From Odontomyia ornata (taxonomy: Eukaryota; Arthropoda; Insecta; Diptera; Stratiomyidae), in contig OZ017738.1 of the NCBI GenBank assembly GCA_963969285.1, forward strand, positions 36,757,499 through 36,821,498: 64,000 nucleotides of DNA, in the 5' to 3' direction. The position numbers and the translations under genes are program-made. This document shows, one piece after another, positions 27,490-40,452 of the stretch. Positions within the stretch are counted from its first letter, which is position 1; the number at the start of each line of letters is the position of its first letter. The notes beneath the pieces are model-generated. The model was not told where the DNA came from. It worked only from the letters and a program-made list of their open reading frames with translations, and ran no database searches.

Positions 27490-30400
27490 TAATAACTTGT
27501 CATCCAGTCATATTCCCATGGATAGGCTTCGCCTCATATCGATCAACGTCAACTCTATCGTTGCTATACATCGACGTGATTATCTCCTTGAATTTGTTGT
27601 TAAGCAAAAGCCTGACATCATACTTCCCACTGAAACCCACCTCAATTCATGGCATTCCATAGAACTCAAAGATTTTGCATTCGTAAGAAACGATAGGGTA
27701 ATAGGTGATGGGGGAGGTGGCACCGGGATATTGGTTAGAAGACCCTATTGTTTCCAAAATATTGAAAAAGTCGAATTCAAAAACTTTGAATTTCTTGAAG
27801 TGTCCGTCATCAAAATTTCACTGCCAGGTGGGGATAACCTCTTCGTTATCTCTGCCTATGCAACTGGTCAAAATGTTCTCAAGTTCAAGGAGGAACTCAA
27901 TTCCTTGTTTGAAATACTCGAATTGAACAGGCTGCATAGTTATTATATTTTTGCCGGTGACCTGAATGCCAAGCATACATCATGGCTAAACGCCACCAAT
28001 AATCCAAGAGGTATATTCCTGAAATCATGGATAACAGAGAACCAAATTGAATACAGGTGCAACCTATATGGGTCGGAGTTCCCAACATACCCTAGGACAA
28101 ATTCATATTTGGACCTCTGCATTGCTGACGCAAGACTTGAATTCAGCTTTAATAGTCCTCAACGGAAACTGCAGGTGCTTCCTTACGATAGCGACCATAA
28201 CACAATCGTAATGGAAATCAATCATCAAAGGGATGATTTCTTCCTCATTCCAGTTCAACATGAAAACCATCGGTTGAATTTCAAAAAAACAGACTGGGGA
28301 AAGTTTCAAAAGAAGTTTAATCGGGAGTACCAGAAGCAATGTCCTCCTTCTGATGATGGCAACGCTTGCTCAATGGTTCCTAATAACAGAAATCTAGCTG
28401 ACGATGAAATAAGTCTCTATTTGTCGAAGTTAGAGAAGCTGACATTGGAAACGATTGAGAAAGTAGTTCCCAAGATTAAACATCGAAACAATATGGCAGG
28501 AAATGAAACACCACCCATCGCAAGGTTGAAAAGATTGAAAAGCCTTCTTCTCACACGCGTCAACAATATTTATCGACGATTTTTGGACTACAACCATCTC
28601 TCGTTGGCTTTGTTGAAATTACACCTGAAGAATGTCCGGAACTTAATCCGTTCATACTTCAGGAGTGAGGTCAGCAATCAATGGGCGGAAAAACTGAGGG
28701 GTATTAGCCCACAAGACCCAGATGGCGTTTTCGCGAAAGTGAAAAGCTTATTCCGCAGGAAGTCTCGAGTGAAGGTATCGAATCTTGAAGTAACTAGTGA
28801 TGAGATAAATCTTCTCGATATGTCTGGTATCGAAATTGATAGTACGACTCCGGATATAAATGGAAACAGGATTATATGTGATGGATTGCAGAAACTTACC
28901 CTGATTGGAACACATTTAGAATTGGTTCATCTGCCAAACCCAGAGAGAAGGAATAAAATATTTTCGGAGGTCGTTGAAGCAAAAGTTTCCGACTTCAAAT
29001 CAAGCCTGAACGGCCAATCAATTCTTCATTTCGATGAAACATTCACATCTGACCTCATACCGAGCTTGAATCTTATTGATTATTTTGTCAGCTATGAAGA
29101 CTTGTGTTTCATATTTCACAGAATAAACAACAAAAAATCATGTGGTACTGACGGTATTCCAAATATAGTTCTCCGACATTTGCCTGAGGTTGCTATTAGG
29201 AATTATTGCATATTGTTCAACAACATGTTGAACAATTCATATTTCCCGAATGAGTGGAAAAAGGCTAAGGTATTTCCGATCTTGAAGAAAGGAAAAGAAT
29301 CTTCATGCCCAATCAGCTTGCTGCCTAACATCAGCAAGGTGTTTGAAGTGATACTCAACAGAGCATTAAACGCCCACATTGAGAAATATGAGTTGATGCC
29401 GAATTGCCAATTTGTTTTTCGTGCCAGGCATTCGACCATACATGCAATAACGAAAGTAACCTCAGACATCTGTTGGAAACTAAACAACAAAGAATGTGTT
29501 GGAGCATGTCTCATTGATATGGAGAAAGCCTTCGATACGGTGTGGTTAGATGGACTAGTTTTCAAACTTCTTCAGGACAGGTTGCCGCCATGATGTGTAA
29601 TATGTTATACGGGAAATCGTTTGTTGTAACTGATGGAAATCTGACAACAATGCGCGAGTTCAAGGTCTTGAATGGTCTACAGCAGGGAACAGTTACTGCG
29701 CCCCTGCTTTTCTCAATATTCATTCGCAAGCTATTGAACAGCTTTGATTTTAATGTCTCGCCAACGCGATCATTGGTAGCGTTTGCTGATGATCTGATCA
29801 TCTATACGGCAGACCGAAAAGCTACAATAGTTCAGAGCAATCTTCAAAAAATGTTTAATGATGTGCAGCTCTACACCGACAATTGGCGAATGAAAATCAA
29901 TGCGCAGAAGTGCGAAACAATCTTGTTTCGGACAACGCTGCAGGGGGCCAGTCAAGACCTGAAACGTAATTGGAAGGATTTCCACATTATGGCTGGTGAG
30001 GATAGTTCAGAAAGGGTTCCACATAAATCCTGTGTTCCATACCTCGGTGTTCATCTCGATCAGTATCTGTACTATACTGAACATGTCAAAATCATGCTCA
30101 GTAAAGCACTAAAAGTAGTCATGGCCCTTCGGCGACTCTTTCATTCCAGATACATTGATCGAAAAGTCAAAGTTATTTGTTACAAGACCCTGGTCAGGCC
30201 AGTTTTGACATACGGATGCCAGATCTGGTACAACCAGAGTGCTAGTACAATGGAAAGATTAAGAGTTTTCGAAAGGAAATGTCTTCGTGCATGTACTGGT
30301 TTGTACAGAAAGCCTGAGACGGATTGGAAGCACTATATATCGAATAGAAAAATTTATCAAACCGCTCAAGTGGCAAGAGTCGATATCTTCATATTGAAAC

Positions 30401-30747
30401 TTCTTCGGAATCATATCGCAAGATCTGTAACTGTGAGTGAAAACCCTTGGATTTCACAGCCGTTTCACCCTACAGACGGGTTTATTGTGACTTGCCTCAC
30501 TACTGGCTTCGTTCCTCCAGAAGCATTCGTGTATTTGGACATGAATCGATATATTTTTGATTCTGACGGCGTCCCAATCATATATCACATATACCGACGG
30601 GCCACCGATAAGAAGATAAAATATCCTCCGAATCTGAGTTCACGAGACCAACAATTCCAATGGAGATACTCATTTGCTAGATTCGTTGAGGCTGGTCGAG
30701 CTGAGATGGAGCAATCTAGGTATTGGTGGCTGAATGACAATGTCTAA
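27482..30747 (+). pseudogene. Jockey-clade ORF2 (endonuclease + reverse transcriptase), one frameshift
   Basis: The first part (27482-29593, 703 residues) starts with an apurinic-like endonuclease: SINVNSI, TETHLN (catalytic Glu), FAGDLNAKHTSW and YDSDHNTIV (Asp/His pair). The RT begins around residue 540 with CGTDGIPN, LLPNISKVFE and LIDMEKAFDTVW (first catalytic Asp). A frame change at about 29575-29595 shifts to the second part (through 30747), which has GLQQGTVTAPLLFSIFI, LVAFADDLIIY (catalytic Asp pair), PYLGVHLDQ and TLVRPVLTYGCQIW. All catalytic residues are present. One small indel separates this copy from a full ORF2 of roughly 1,080 codons, so it is young or the indel is an assembly error. 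Confidence 0.93.
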
Positions 30748-31460
30748 ATTATTCGTGTTTATTTTCTGTTTTTGTGCTTTTTCTCGTTACTTAGTTTTTT
30801 AGATTCATCTCATTATTGCTACATCTAGTGTTGTTGTTTATTTGTATTATAATTTAGGTATAGGTTTCAATATAAGGTAACGTTTTTTTTGTTTTTTTTT
30901 TTTTTTTGATTGAACTTATTTAGAATTAAGGTGTAACATATTAGGTATAGGATATAAGTTCATTGTTGTGTTAGTAATATAAGTAATTTTTGAATAATGC
31001 TGGTTGGTTTTTTCTCCTTTTTCCAATTGAATCAAAAAATATGAAATAATCTTAATTAATTTAAATTTGCAAGTGTATTTTTTTCATTAAATGTGTTTAA
31101 CTGATAACGTATAAATTTAGAGAGCCATTCGGGCCATTAAGTTTTTTATAGTTTTATTGTTTGGAATTTGCTTTATGTTCTTTTAAAAATTTATAACGAT
31201 TAGTATTAAATAAAGCGCTTTTGACTTTGACTTTGACTTTGAAGCTTTTCAATGCTTGAAGTTTGACATTCGTCAATCTACATGTTACATGTAAAGAAAA
31301 TTTTGAAATTCCTTGGACCATACAGGCAAATGAAAAATAGATATGAAACTTGTCGCTAGTACCGAGGAACTTTTTCGACTCACAATAAAAATATCCATGC
31401 AAGCGTTTTGAAAATTATTATTATCTATTACTCTACAAATGAAAATAATCTGATAAATGA

Positions 31461-31487
31461 AGCCCCTCTCGGGCCTTCGCTTCCTGG
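31461..31487 (-). repeat. Tiny LINE family A 3'-domain scrap
   Basis: A 27-bp match to the reverse complement of the conserved C-terminal block (encoding LLQEAKARERG-like sequence) also seen near 13140 and 15080. It is isolated, with no surrounding LINE sequence recognised. Confidence 0.5.
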
Positions 31488-32498
31488 ATGAATATTTTAA
31501 ATTAACCATTATTTTTGCAAAGAGTAATGAAAAAATTTCCATTAACCATTGCTTTCAATGTGAATGATGGGAAAAGTTAGATTAACTTTTACTTTGGTCA
31601 TAAGTAATGTAAAATTTTGCATTAACTATTATTTGCGGCTTGGGAGGTACTAGTTAAAATATTACTTGTTGTAGGATTGGAATCTGTTATAGAATTTCCA
31701 GTTATATAGAAAAACGCTCTAGATCGATCACTGATTTGAGTCGTTAGTTTACTGGGCTGACCGTAATCATACTGAAACTGATAACGCTTGTCTGATACAA
31801 ATTCGCCACTACTGAAGGAAATGCAGATAAAGCTGGCAACATTTACTACTCTAAAGTAGACTTTGAACGGCATTTGGCCAAATTGGCTTTATCCTTTGCG
31901 TTGCCACTATTTGGAGGTGTTTTAAAAATGTGTGTAAATTGTCTCCGTTTTAGTCAATTATTTCGTTTATTATATACCTACAGGTCAATTCTCTCTTTTC
32001 TTGAAAACCCGTCGAGATTTGCTATTTTTGGGAAATTTAATGATACATCTGAAATGCAAAAACTACGACATGGTACGCGTAGCAAGAACAACACGGAAAC
32101 CAACGACAAGTTACAATAAGCACTTAACATTTTTCTAACACAACAAGGCAGACTCCAACTAAGTAACGCACCTACAAAATCACGCACACGATCCTGATGC
32201 TTTGACAATTTTGATGAGTTTGTTACACAAACAAAGCAAAGGATCAAGACTTGATATCCTCGAAAGACTTCAAATATATATGCATATAATGACAGACGGT
32301 AACACGATCAACGAGCATTAAATACCGATGCAGCCGCAATTTTCTCCGTACTAGACCACACCCTCCAAAGAAACTTAAGCGAGACGAAGCAGAACAAAAA
32401 AACCTTACGTCCCTCTTCCTGACCCAACCCAGTGTCCACCAGCTTAACCTATCCTAAACCTTTATAAAGTCATTTCCTTCAACATATCTCTTAAACAC
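31488..32498. other. Intron stretch with weak internal repetition
   Basis: Between 31490 and 31640 the phrase ATTAACCATTA or close variants recurs four times with about 45-65-bp spacing (for example 31494, 31541, 31571, 31620), suggesting a degenerate short tandem repeat. The remainder has no recognisable gene. Confidence 0.45.
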
Positions 32499-34992
32499 TT
32501 AATACTTTATATGCGGGTACTTTTCCCTCCAAAGAATGACGAAACGCGGGTGCTTTTTGACTTTATCGCGCCAAAATTAGACTTTTATAAAAAAAATCAT
32601 ATCTCTCAAACTAATTGGTATTTTTTCATGAAACTTTTTGTATCTTACTAAAAAAAGAACTTTTTAAATCTTCATTATAAAATATATGGGTTGTTCTATT
32701 TTTTATCTACACAAAATTACTACATTCTAGGTAAATATAGAAAAAAACATTCTCTTACCATCAAAACTACTTTATTCACATAAAATTGCAATATAATCAC
32801 GAAATTTTGAATAGATCTTATAAAAAAACTGTAGCCCTAATAGTGCTTCACAGTGTGATAGCGTTCAAAACACTTGGCCTTGTGAAGAGGTACATTGCGA
32901 AAGTTGCACATGTATCGTGTTTCATTGCGCAGTTTATGAGCGGCACACACACGATATCGACGTAAAATATTTTTTTTTTTTTTTGCCCGTTCCAACTAGA
33001 GGTTCTAATGTGTGTCTTCTCATATTCATTACAACCTTCCCGGTAAATCCCATTTACTACTTTGGGCCCTGGATGTTGAAGGCACATGATCAGCAGGCTC
33101 TGCTCCTGGAAGTTCGTCGGTTAACCAATGGATTCCTATACTCTTCAAAAATATTTGGTTTTTTTTATCTGTCGAATGCGCCGAATTGTACACAACAACA
33201 ATGAATTAATTAATGCGCAATTTATGAGGTTCATGGCCATTCTCTTGGTCCATTTGGTCGTTTCCCGTAGAATGGAATAATATGAGAGATATTGATCCGC
33301 CCGGTCTACGCCTTTCATGTATCGATTGTAATCAATCAAGGCATTTGGTTTTATAATTTTTTGTTTGGTGCTTTGATCAATATTCTGGCTTTCTCTCATC
33401 TCAGCAGAGTGGATATTGGATATGAGAAACACTGTCTTTTTGGATTGCCACACTTGAACTAAAATGTTCTTTCTTCTGAACGTCGTTTCGCCTTTTGCCG
33501 ATTAAATCGTTTTTAAATCATTTGGCAGTCCTCTATTTTTTCGTATGGTACCGCAAATTCTAATTTTTTTCTCCAAAAGTATCTCTCCGTTTTGTACGCT
33601 TTTGTAATAATTGTCCATATAAACATGGTGCCATAAATCTGTATACGGAGATATAACTGAAGTAATGGTTTCAATTAATCTTTTCCCTTCACCGCAATAT
33701 ATTTCAAGATTGCATATGTAGCCAGTATTGCTCCCGCACACCATACGCACCAGTATCCCATACTTTATAATTTTTCCTGCATTATAAACCCTGAAGAACA
33801 ATCTCCCTCTCCATGGTACCATGCCTTCGTCTAGAGACAACTGCTGAATAGGCTTATAAATTTCTCGAAATTTCGGAAGAGAGAAATTCAATAATGGTCT
33901 TACTTTGCAAAGTCTGTCAGAGTTGTCTTCCACGTTTTCGTTATTATTGAAGTGCCAAGCTCTCCATACTTGGCGAAATCTATCTCTGCTCATCATTTTG
34001 GCAAAAAATGGTGTCTTTATTGACTCTTCAGTGGTCCAATAGTCATCTCGTCGATCCTTGCGTACCTGCCCCATAAGTATTATTAGCCCCAAAAACTTCT
34101 TCATTTCTTTTACGGCAATGTCTTTCCATTACAGAGATTTTCTAGAAGTTTTGAAAGCGTCTTCATTTTGGTGATAGTACCTATTTGACTCCTCTACAAG
34201 AAACGCAAATAAATCGTCGTCAATGAACAAATTCACGGTATCTGCTACACTATCTGGGACATTTTCAGTATTGATTCCCAGTCGCCCTGCAAACTCCTCC
34301 AAGACTGGTGGATTATCTCTCGATGGCCATTCTTCGCCTTCATCCAAATCAGAACTGGATGAGCTAGAAATTTGTCTTCGGGAAAAAGTTATTGGTAGAG
34401 GAATAATATCTTCTTCTCTATAATCGTCATTCTCGGGTTCGGAAATATCTTCGAAGTCGCTTTGGCGGGAATAATTAGATAAATTGTCAGCGAACAATTC
34501 GTCATCACTCTCGTATGTATCCTGATCCATGTTCAGAGACAGTAAAATAACTTTTAAAAATAGTTTATCACAAAAAAAGTAAAAATAACTTTTGTAAATA
34601 GTTTATCACAAAAAATAAACTAGTGGCAGTTCAAAGTAAAATAGTTTTTGTACCAATATACAACGATAGTTTGGTATTTTGTACGAAAATACGATAATTC
34701 AAAATAATATGAAATATTTTATAAAAGCAGAATTAACTCAGAAACACGATACTAAGACGTCCGAACGAAAGCAGTATAACGGAGTGACTAGAGAAAGGAT
34801 GCATCGGCCGGTATATGCGTAGGGTACACCTCACAATAGATAACGCGCAGTCCCCACCTCACCCGGCGGACATGTTTACAAGTTTCCCACATACTACCGC
34901 TTAGCAACAAAAAACGAGTAAACTCGTCTCCCGCGCTCTACCATAAATTGGTATAGAACGAGTTTACTCGTTTCCCGCATACAATGTGTTAA
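32499..34992 (-). mobile_element. piggyBac transposon (about 2.49 kb) flanked by TTAA
   Basis: TTAA at 32499-32502 and 34989-34992 flank TIR-like ends: TACTTTATATGCGGG on the left and, reversed on the right, CACATTGTATGCGGG, with 12 of 15 bases matching. TTAA target choice with a matching transposase inside is diagnostic of piggyBac. Further subterminal inverted sequence (ACGAGTTTACTCGT) lies just inside the right end. The enclosed transposase reads on the - strand. Confidence 0.92.
32837..34530 (-). pseudogene. piggyBac transposase
   Basis: The frame starts at an ATG at 34530 with an acidic N-terminus (MDQDTYESDDELF). It runs into the DDE core: FLGLIILMG, IQQLSLDEGMVPWRG (first Asp), HVYMDNYY (second Asp) and, farther on, RYMKGVDRADQYLSYY (third Asp). 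The C-terminal Cys/His domain, with RYRVCAAHKLRNETRYMC and CFERYHTVKHY, is in another frame after an A14-type homopolymer near 32970. Two in-frame stops (at 34129 and about 33502) and the frame change show that this copy cannot make a full enzyme. The family excises precisely at TTAA. Confidence 0.92.
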
Positions 34993-35640
34993 GATGGCTC
35001 AAAAGAGTCAAAACGCATCTGCTTACATAGCAAAGCAAGGGCCAATCGCTTTTCAAGAAAAAGAAGGTGTCTTCATTATATTTATATCTCTACCGTTTTC
35101 TAAGGATCTTGCCGCAATAAAAGGCAGCACCGGACCGCTGATGTATAAAAGTAATGACATTCTATCCCTCGAATTTTAGAGCTTGTAAGGGTATCTTAAA
35201 ATCGTTTGGCTGCTTGCTTTCCCTCAAAATAACTGCATACTAATTTTACTTCGAAACTTTTGACATTTCCATTCTGCGTTTATAGAAGTTACAATGGGAA
35301 ACCGATCATGCGCAACGTAACAAACTTATTTGTCTTTTGTTTCCCTAATGATGAAAATTATTTCACTGGATAATTTTCTCGTTCGCTTTATTGGCAACCG
35401 TTAAGAAAAGAAAGTTTTTCACGATAATACTTACAAAGTCGTCGCCATTCTCCCACGTGACCAAAGCAAGAGACGGTGATGAACAGAGTAGTCAGCAGAG
35501 TTGCTTCACTTACATTTCGTATGGAAAGAAATTGAATGATACATGAGATATAAGAATAGTGACTTGGCTAGGTTCCCTAATAATAATAAGCTCAGAAGCT
35601 CCTGATTTATGTATATACTCAGACCGTTTGATAAGGCTTA
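34993..35640. other. Unassigned intron stretch
   Basis: No recognised element. A short open frame (34994-35179, +) has no motif and includes the junction with the piggyBac target site. Confidence 0.4.
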
Positions 35641-36290
35641 CCTAGACATTGTAAGCCCGCGACTCGAAATACCAACCCAACAAATACTTACTGACATTCC
35701 AGGATAACCTCATAAAGTTCGTAGACTAGTATGCCCTACCCAATATAGAGGCAAAGATATTCTGCGAGGAAATCATCACTCGTTACAGAAAAGCCAAGCA
35801 ACTAGTCACAGATTAGGGTACCAACTTTGTGGGACAACTTTTCAAACAGATCTGCAAACTACCTAACATTAAGAAGGTGCAGACCACTGCCTACGACCCT
35901 AAATCAAACGGAGTCTTGGAAAGAGCATAAAGACCACTGATTGAATATATGCGCACCATAGTAGACCAAAATCCATAGATATGGGATCAATTCGTTCGTC
36001 TATAATAACAGCACTGAACTCACAGCTATGGATTGTCTTTTCGGGTCTACCTCAGACACCCTTTCCAATCTTAAACAAGTTATTACCACATGCTAAAATA
36101 CAAACTACAAAAACTGTATGATATAGCAAGAAGAAATACCTTAACTAGCAAGCAGAGATCCAAAACATTCCATGAAGGGGACAAACCCCTCCTACAGAAT
36201 GAAAACCGGAAACACAAACTAACACAGGCCTGGGTCGGTCCCTATGAAGTAAAATGCATAAACTCTCCGGTTAATACAACCATTGTGATA
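35641..36290 (+). pseudogene. Ty3/gypsy integrase fragment (errantivirus-like), 5' of LINE insertion
   Basis: The + strand encodes the integrase core: a KAKQLVTD block (second catalytic Asp region), GTNFVGQLFKQICKL, then TTAYDPKSNGVLERA (last catalytic Glu region). The C-terminal part follows, with SKTFHEGDKPLL and WVGPYEVK. Several stops are present. The sequence stops at 36290, where the 3' tail of an oppositely oriented LINE begins, and env-like sequence resumes beyond it at about 39.5 kb. This is an old, broken retroviral-type element of insects. Confidence 0.8.
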
Positions 36291-39200
36291 TTTATTTATT
36301 TATTCCATCTTACAGACTGAACAATCGAATAACAAAATGGAACGCAAAGAATAATTACAGCAAAATTTATATGAAAAAGAATACTAAAATGTCGATAATT
36401 AAAAGTTAAACTAGTAGTAAGTCTCTTAGTTTTTTCTTAAATGCTATGTAAGAAGAGGGGAAAGGACCAAGCTCGAGATTATTATGATTTCGTAGGATTC
36501 TTAAGATTGGTGAATAGAAATATAAATTAGTTCTAGCATATGGGATAACGAAATAAGAATTAATCCGAGATGAACGAGATGTTTGTCGGAAACGCAGCTC
36601 AGAAAAAATATTTAACGGGACTTGATGGTAGCAGAGTTTGTACAAAAAACATTGGTCTAAATAAGTTCGTCGGGATATTAGGGATGGAAGGGATAGGAAA
36701 GATAAACGACTTTCATAAGGCTGATACGGCAAGTTAAACTTAAGGAAAAGAAAACGCGTGAACATTCTTTGGACAGTTTCTAAAGAAGACACGAGATAGA
36801 AATATCGGGGGGACCAAATAACAGAACAGTATTCAAGCAAAGGGCGAACAAGACAAACAAATAGGCGGACAGAAGAAGAGATGCTATTGAATTTATGTAC
36901 ATGTCTAAGGATAAACCGAGAAACTCTAGACGCTTTAGTAATCACATTTAAAATATGTGCATCAAATTTGAGTTTTGGATCAAGCGACTCCAAGGTCTTT
37001 ATGACTGAGCACTTCAGAGAGGAAAGCATAATTTAATATATAATTAAAATTAATAGGATAGTCCTTAAGAGAAAAAGTCATTTTATGGCATTTAGTAGTG
37101 TTAAGACACAAATAGTTTGAAGCACACGATTTATTTAGAGCATTCAGATCATTTTGGAGGAGCTGAAAGCCTAAATGGGATTTGACTGCTCGAAATACTT
37201 TGAAGTCATCTGCATACAAAAGGCCCGAGGAATTAATTACAAAGGGAAGATCATTTATGAACAACAGAAAGAGAAGAGGCCCAAGAATTGAACCTTGCGG
37301 AACGCCAGATGAAGGATAAAAAGGACTAGACGTAGTACCAGAGAGGATCACTCGACAGGGACGACACGAGAGATAAGATGACATCCAAGATAGAAGAGCA
37401 CCCGAGATGCCAAGAGCTTCAAGCTTACGACAAAGAAGTAAATGATTCACAGTGTCAAAGGCCTTGAAGAGATCTGTGTTGATCACATCAACTTGCAGTT
37501 GGTTATCCAAAGCTCTTGCAATACTGTTTGTGAACTCTATTAAATTAGAGATAGTGGAGTATCCTTTGAGAAAGCCATGCTGCTTTGGAGCAATAATAGG
37601 AGCTAATGAGTTTGAGAGTCGATTATGAACCAACCGTTCAAGTAACTTTGGACTGCAGGACAGTAAAGAAATAGGGCGATAATTGGAAACTGACGTAGGA
37701 TCACCACTTTTAAAAATAACACAATATTAGCTGTTTTCCAAGGGTTTGGGAAAGTATCAGTACTCAAACTTAGATTGAAGAGGAGAGATAAAGGAAAACT
37801 CAGCGATGAGGCTAACGACTTGACAAATATGCTTGGCAAACTATCCGGCCCAGGGCTGATATTAGGATCAAGAGCATTGATCAAAGCTTCGACTTCAGAT
37901 GCATCTGAACAAATAAAGGAAATTGGGAAGGGAAGATGATCAGGTAAGACAACTGGATGCACAGCTGCAGCGGGAGAAAAGAAAGTTGAAGAGAAAAATT
38001 GGGCAAATGAGTCAGTAACTTCTTGAAAAGAAGAAACCTCTGCACCATTCCAACGGACCTTACTAGGAACGGAAGAAGAGGATTTCAGCGACCTTATGTA
38101 AGACCAAAAAGGCTTTGTATTATTAGCCACAAGAGAGCTATCCAGACTGCTGAAATAAGTCTTCAGAGCATATCTGATCTCTATTTTGGTAATATCACGC
38201 AGCCTGCTAAAATTACATCTTGCTTCAATACTGCCGAGTGTTTTAAAGACACGATGTGCCTTATCTTTTGCTCGTAGGGCACTAAGCACTCGCATTGTAA
38301 GCCAAGGCTTATGGTTTGCTTTACGGAATATCTGAAGAGGCTTGTAACAGCGAATAAGATTATAAATATATATGTAAAATTTATCCAAAGCAGCCTCACA
38401 ATTTAGGCCTCTAAAGAAATCTAGCCAGTTGACTGAAAGTAATTCTGTATTAATAGCTTCATAATTAGCTTTAAAAAAGTTAAGTTTTGGAGTAGGATGA
38501 GGTTTGTTAAATTTAATTTCATCCACTATAAGATCTATAGATAGAGGATGGTGCCGATCAGGAGGAACATACGGATGTAAGGCTTGAGATACAGATAAGT
38601 AGCCAACTGGAACATTTGATAGAACAAGGTCAAGGAGACGACAATTAGGATTGCGGATATGGTTAAATTGAGAGAAGGAGCAATGAGATAGGAAAGATGA
38701 CAGGCTTATAGAAAAAAGGTCAACGGACGAGATTGAAGGAGTAGTATAATTTTTCCACTCTATGTATGGTAAGTTAAAATCCCCGCAAACTAATATTTTG
38801 GTGTGAGGATGTCGCAAAACTAGATAAGAGGATAGATCATCAAAAAACCTTCTCATAAACAGTTAAAGGTGAATTACAAGGAAAAGACAAAATCAAGAAC
38901 TCCGTACTATGAGGGAGAGAAATTTTGATAATAACACATTCTGAAGAAGGAGAAAAACAGAAAGCAGAACAAGGAGACCTAGGTAGAGCTTTGCTAACTG
39001 CAACCAAAACTCCAACACCATCAGCCTTATTAGTAGCAATCAGGTCACGGTCACATCTATATACAATATGATCAGGAAACATTTCACTGCTCAAAATGTT
39101 TCCATTCAGCCTGGTCTCGGAGAAGCAGATAATAGAATCATTACTAAGTTGATAAGAGATAAAGAGTTCCTCACGCTTGGTCCTTAATCCTCGTACATTT

Positions 39201-39470
39201 TGGTAAAAAATAGATAAACACATTTTATTAGGAGAAGAGAAGTTACATTGAAGAGTGTTAAGGTTTGAAAGAGATTCATTGATGTTTAAAGAGGATACAG
39301 TAGAAAAAACATTATGATTATCAGAATATTCATCAAGATTACTTGTGACTAAAGCTTTGGGATTTCGTTTATTGCCCGACGAAAATTTCTTCGTCTAGAT
39401 TCAAACGGCTTAACAAGTACACCAGCAGGCCAGTAATTGATAGGAAAGAGACTTGTTAGTGTCCATAACA
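36291..39470 (-). pseudogene. CR1/Jockey-like non-LTR retrotransposon (5' truncated)
   Basis: Read on -: an ORF1-like tail (FYWPAG-type, about 39450-39400), then an endonuclease starting near 39223 (LSIFYQNVRGLRTK, FSETRLN). It continues from 38856 with ILVCGDFNLPYIEW and the DRHHPLS region. The RT includes SPGPDSLPSIF, KQHGFLKGYSTISNLIEF, LFKAFDTVNH, SGVPQGSILGPLLFLLFIND and LLYADDFKVF (catalytic pair intact), then RPLLEYCSVIWSP in the C-terminal domain. Three frame changes (near 37615, 37000 and 38850) break it. The 3' end is an (AATA)n tail, seen as TTTATTTATTTATT at 36291-36304. It is inserted inside a gypsy-type relic. Confidence 0.88.
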
Positions 39471-39499
39471 ATTGCCTCAAACCCTATTTTGACTAGTAA

Positions 39500-40452
39500 C
39501 CTAATTTTTTTCCTCCTCCCTGCCCCCCTCCCCTTTTGTTTCTAGCAATGGTATTAACATCAATAATCGTTTGCTGGCTTCTCCTATTAACCAACGCAGA
39601 ATCATAACCCTTCTCCACACAACCCCTACCAAAAACGGGCGTGCTTTTCGAAGATATCGGTAGTCTACTAAGCTACGACAGTACTTGGAGAATAATAATG
39701 GAATTAAATCGGGAAAAAAATTGTAAGGCGCCCCGTTCACGTTCAATAATATTGCGCAATATTTTTATTATACCACCATCTCCCACGCACAGCTCACCTA
39801 AATACGCTCATTAAACTCTGCCGACCTAACAGCTGGATTTTCTTTCTGCAGTCCGAGACGCCAATACATGTACAGTGTGACTCTAACATCACCACCCATA
39901 CTCTTGCCGGGCATGCAATAACCCTACACCGCCCATGCCATGTTCGATTAAACAATTTGGTGATCCACTATAAGGCATCCCTTCAACATCATTAAACCCT
40001 GATTCTTTTCTCAAATAAGCCTTAAAATATTGGAACTAGGCCTGACCCACTTAAAACCCGCCAATAACAGCAGCAAGATCCAACTACTAACATCCAAACC
40101 CCAATGCTCCCACCTCTTAGCCAACACGCATACCCTCACGGATATCTACGAACACCTTGATAACCTGGCACACCTTAAAAACTGGTCAGTGACATGCACA
40201 CATGGCCACCACTTAGGTCAGCCTGATATAAATCTCTATATGCTTCATAATAATAACTTTATGACCAGCTACCTACAGCAGTGTTGCCAAATTCAACTAC
40301 CATGTCTACAACCAGCGATTCTGATGCGTAACCTAACCCCCGAAAATCCCACTAACAAAACAAACTTTATACCAACACCTCCACCCCCAACCTCCAAGCC
40401 GAACCTAAACATACCGTCACGAAAAGTGGCTAGATCTTTCCAACTAGTGTAG
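39500..40452 (+). pseudogene. Env-like remnant of the gypsy/errantivirus-type element
   Basis: A pyrimidine-rich tract ending TTTCTAG at about 39543 precedes ATGG. The start codon opens a 19-residue hydrophobic leader (MVLTSIIVCWLLLLTNAES) and is then stopped. Farther on, a frame includes an ITTHTLAGHAIT-like segment, and the 140-residue frame 40030-40452 has the same A/C-rich, G-poor composition as the integrase at 35.7 kb. A spliced env ORF with a signal peptide directly after the integrase is the errantivirus layout. No transmembrane or furin motif could be confirmed, so the Env label is an inference from position, composition and leader. Confidence 0.5.

Larger units (their letters stand above)
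25798..31252 (+). mobile_element. Nearly complete Jockey-clade non-LTR retrotransposon with 14-bp TSD
   Basis: The direct repeat TTGAAGCTTTTCAA occurs at 25798-25811 and 31239-31252 and brackets a 5427-bp element (25812-31238). The element has a 223-bp 5' UTR, two overlapping ORFs and a 490-bp 3' UTR rich in T runs. Its 3' end is a TTTGACTTTGACTTTGAC tandem repeat, not poly-A. A GGACG at about +30 of the 5' end fits the downstream promoter element used by internal promoters of insect non-LTR elements. It is in the same orientation as the host gene. Confidence 0.92.

Noticed and set aside
40030..40452. 140-residue frame as a host gene
   Set aside because: Its composition and position match the gypsy-type relic, with no splice sites and no host-protein similarity that I recognise.
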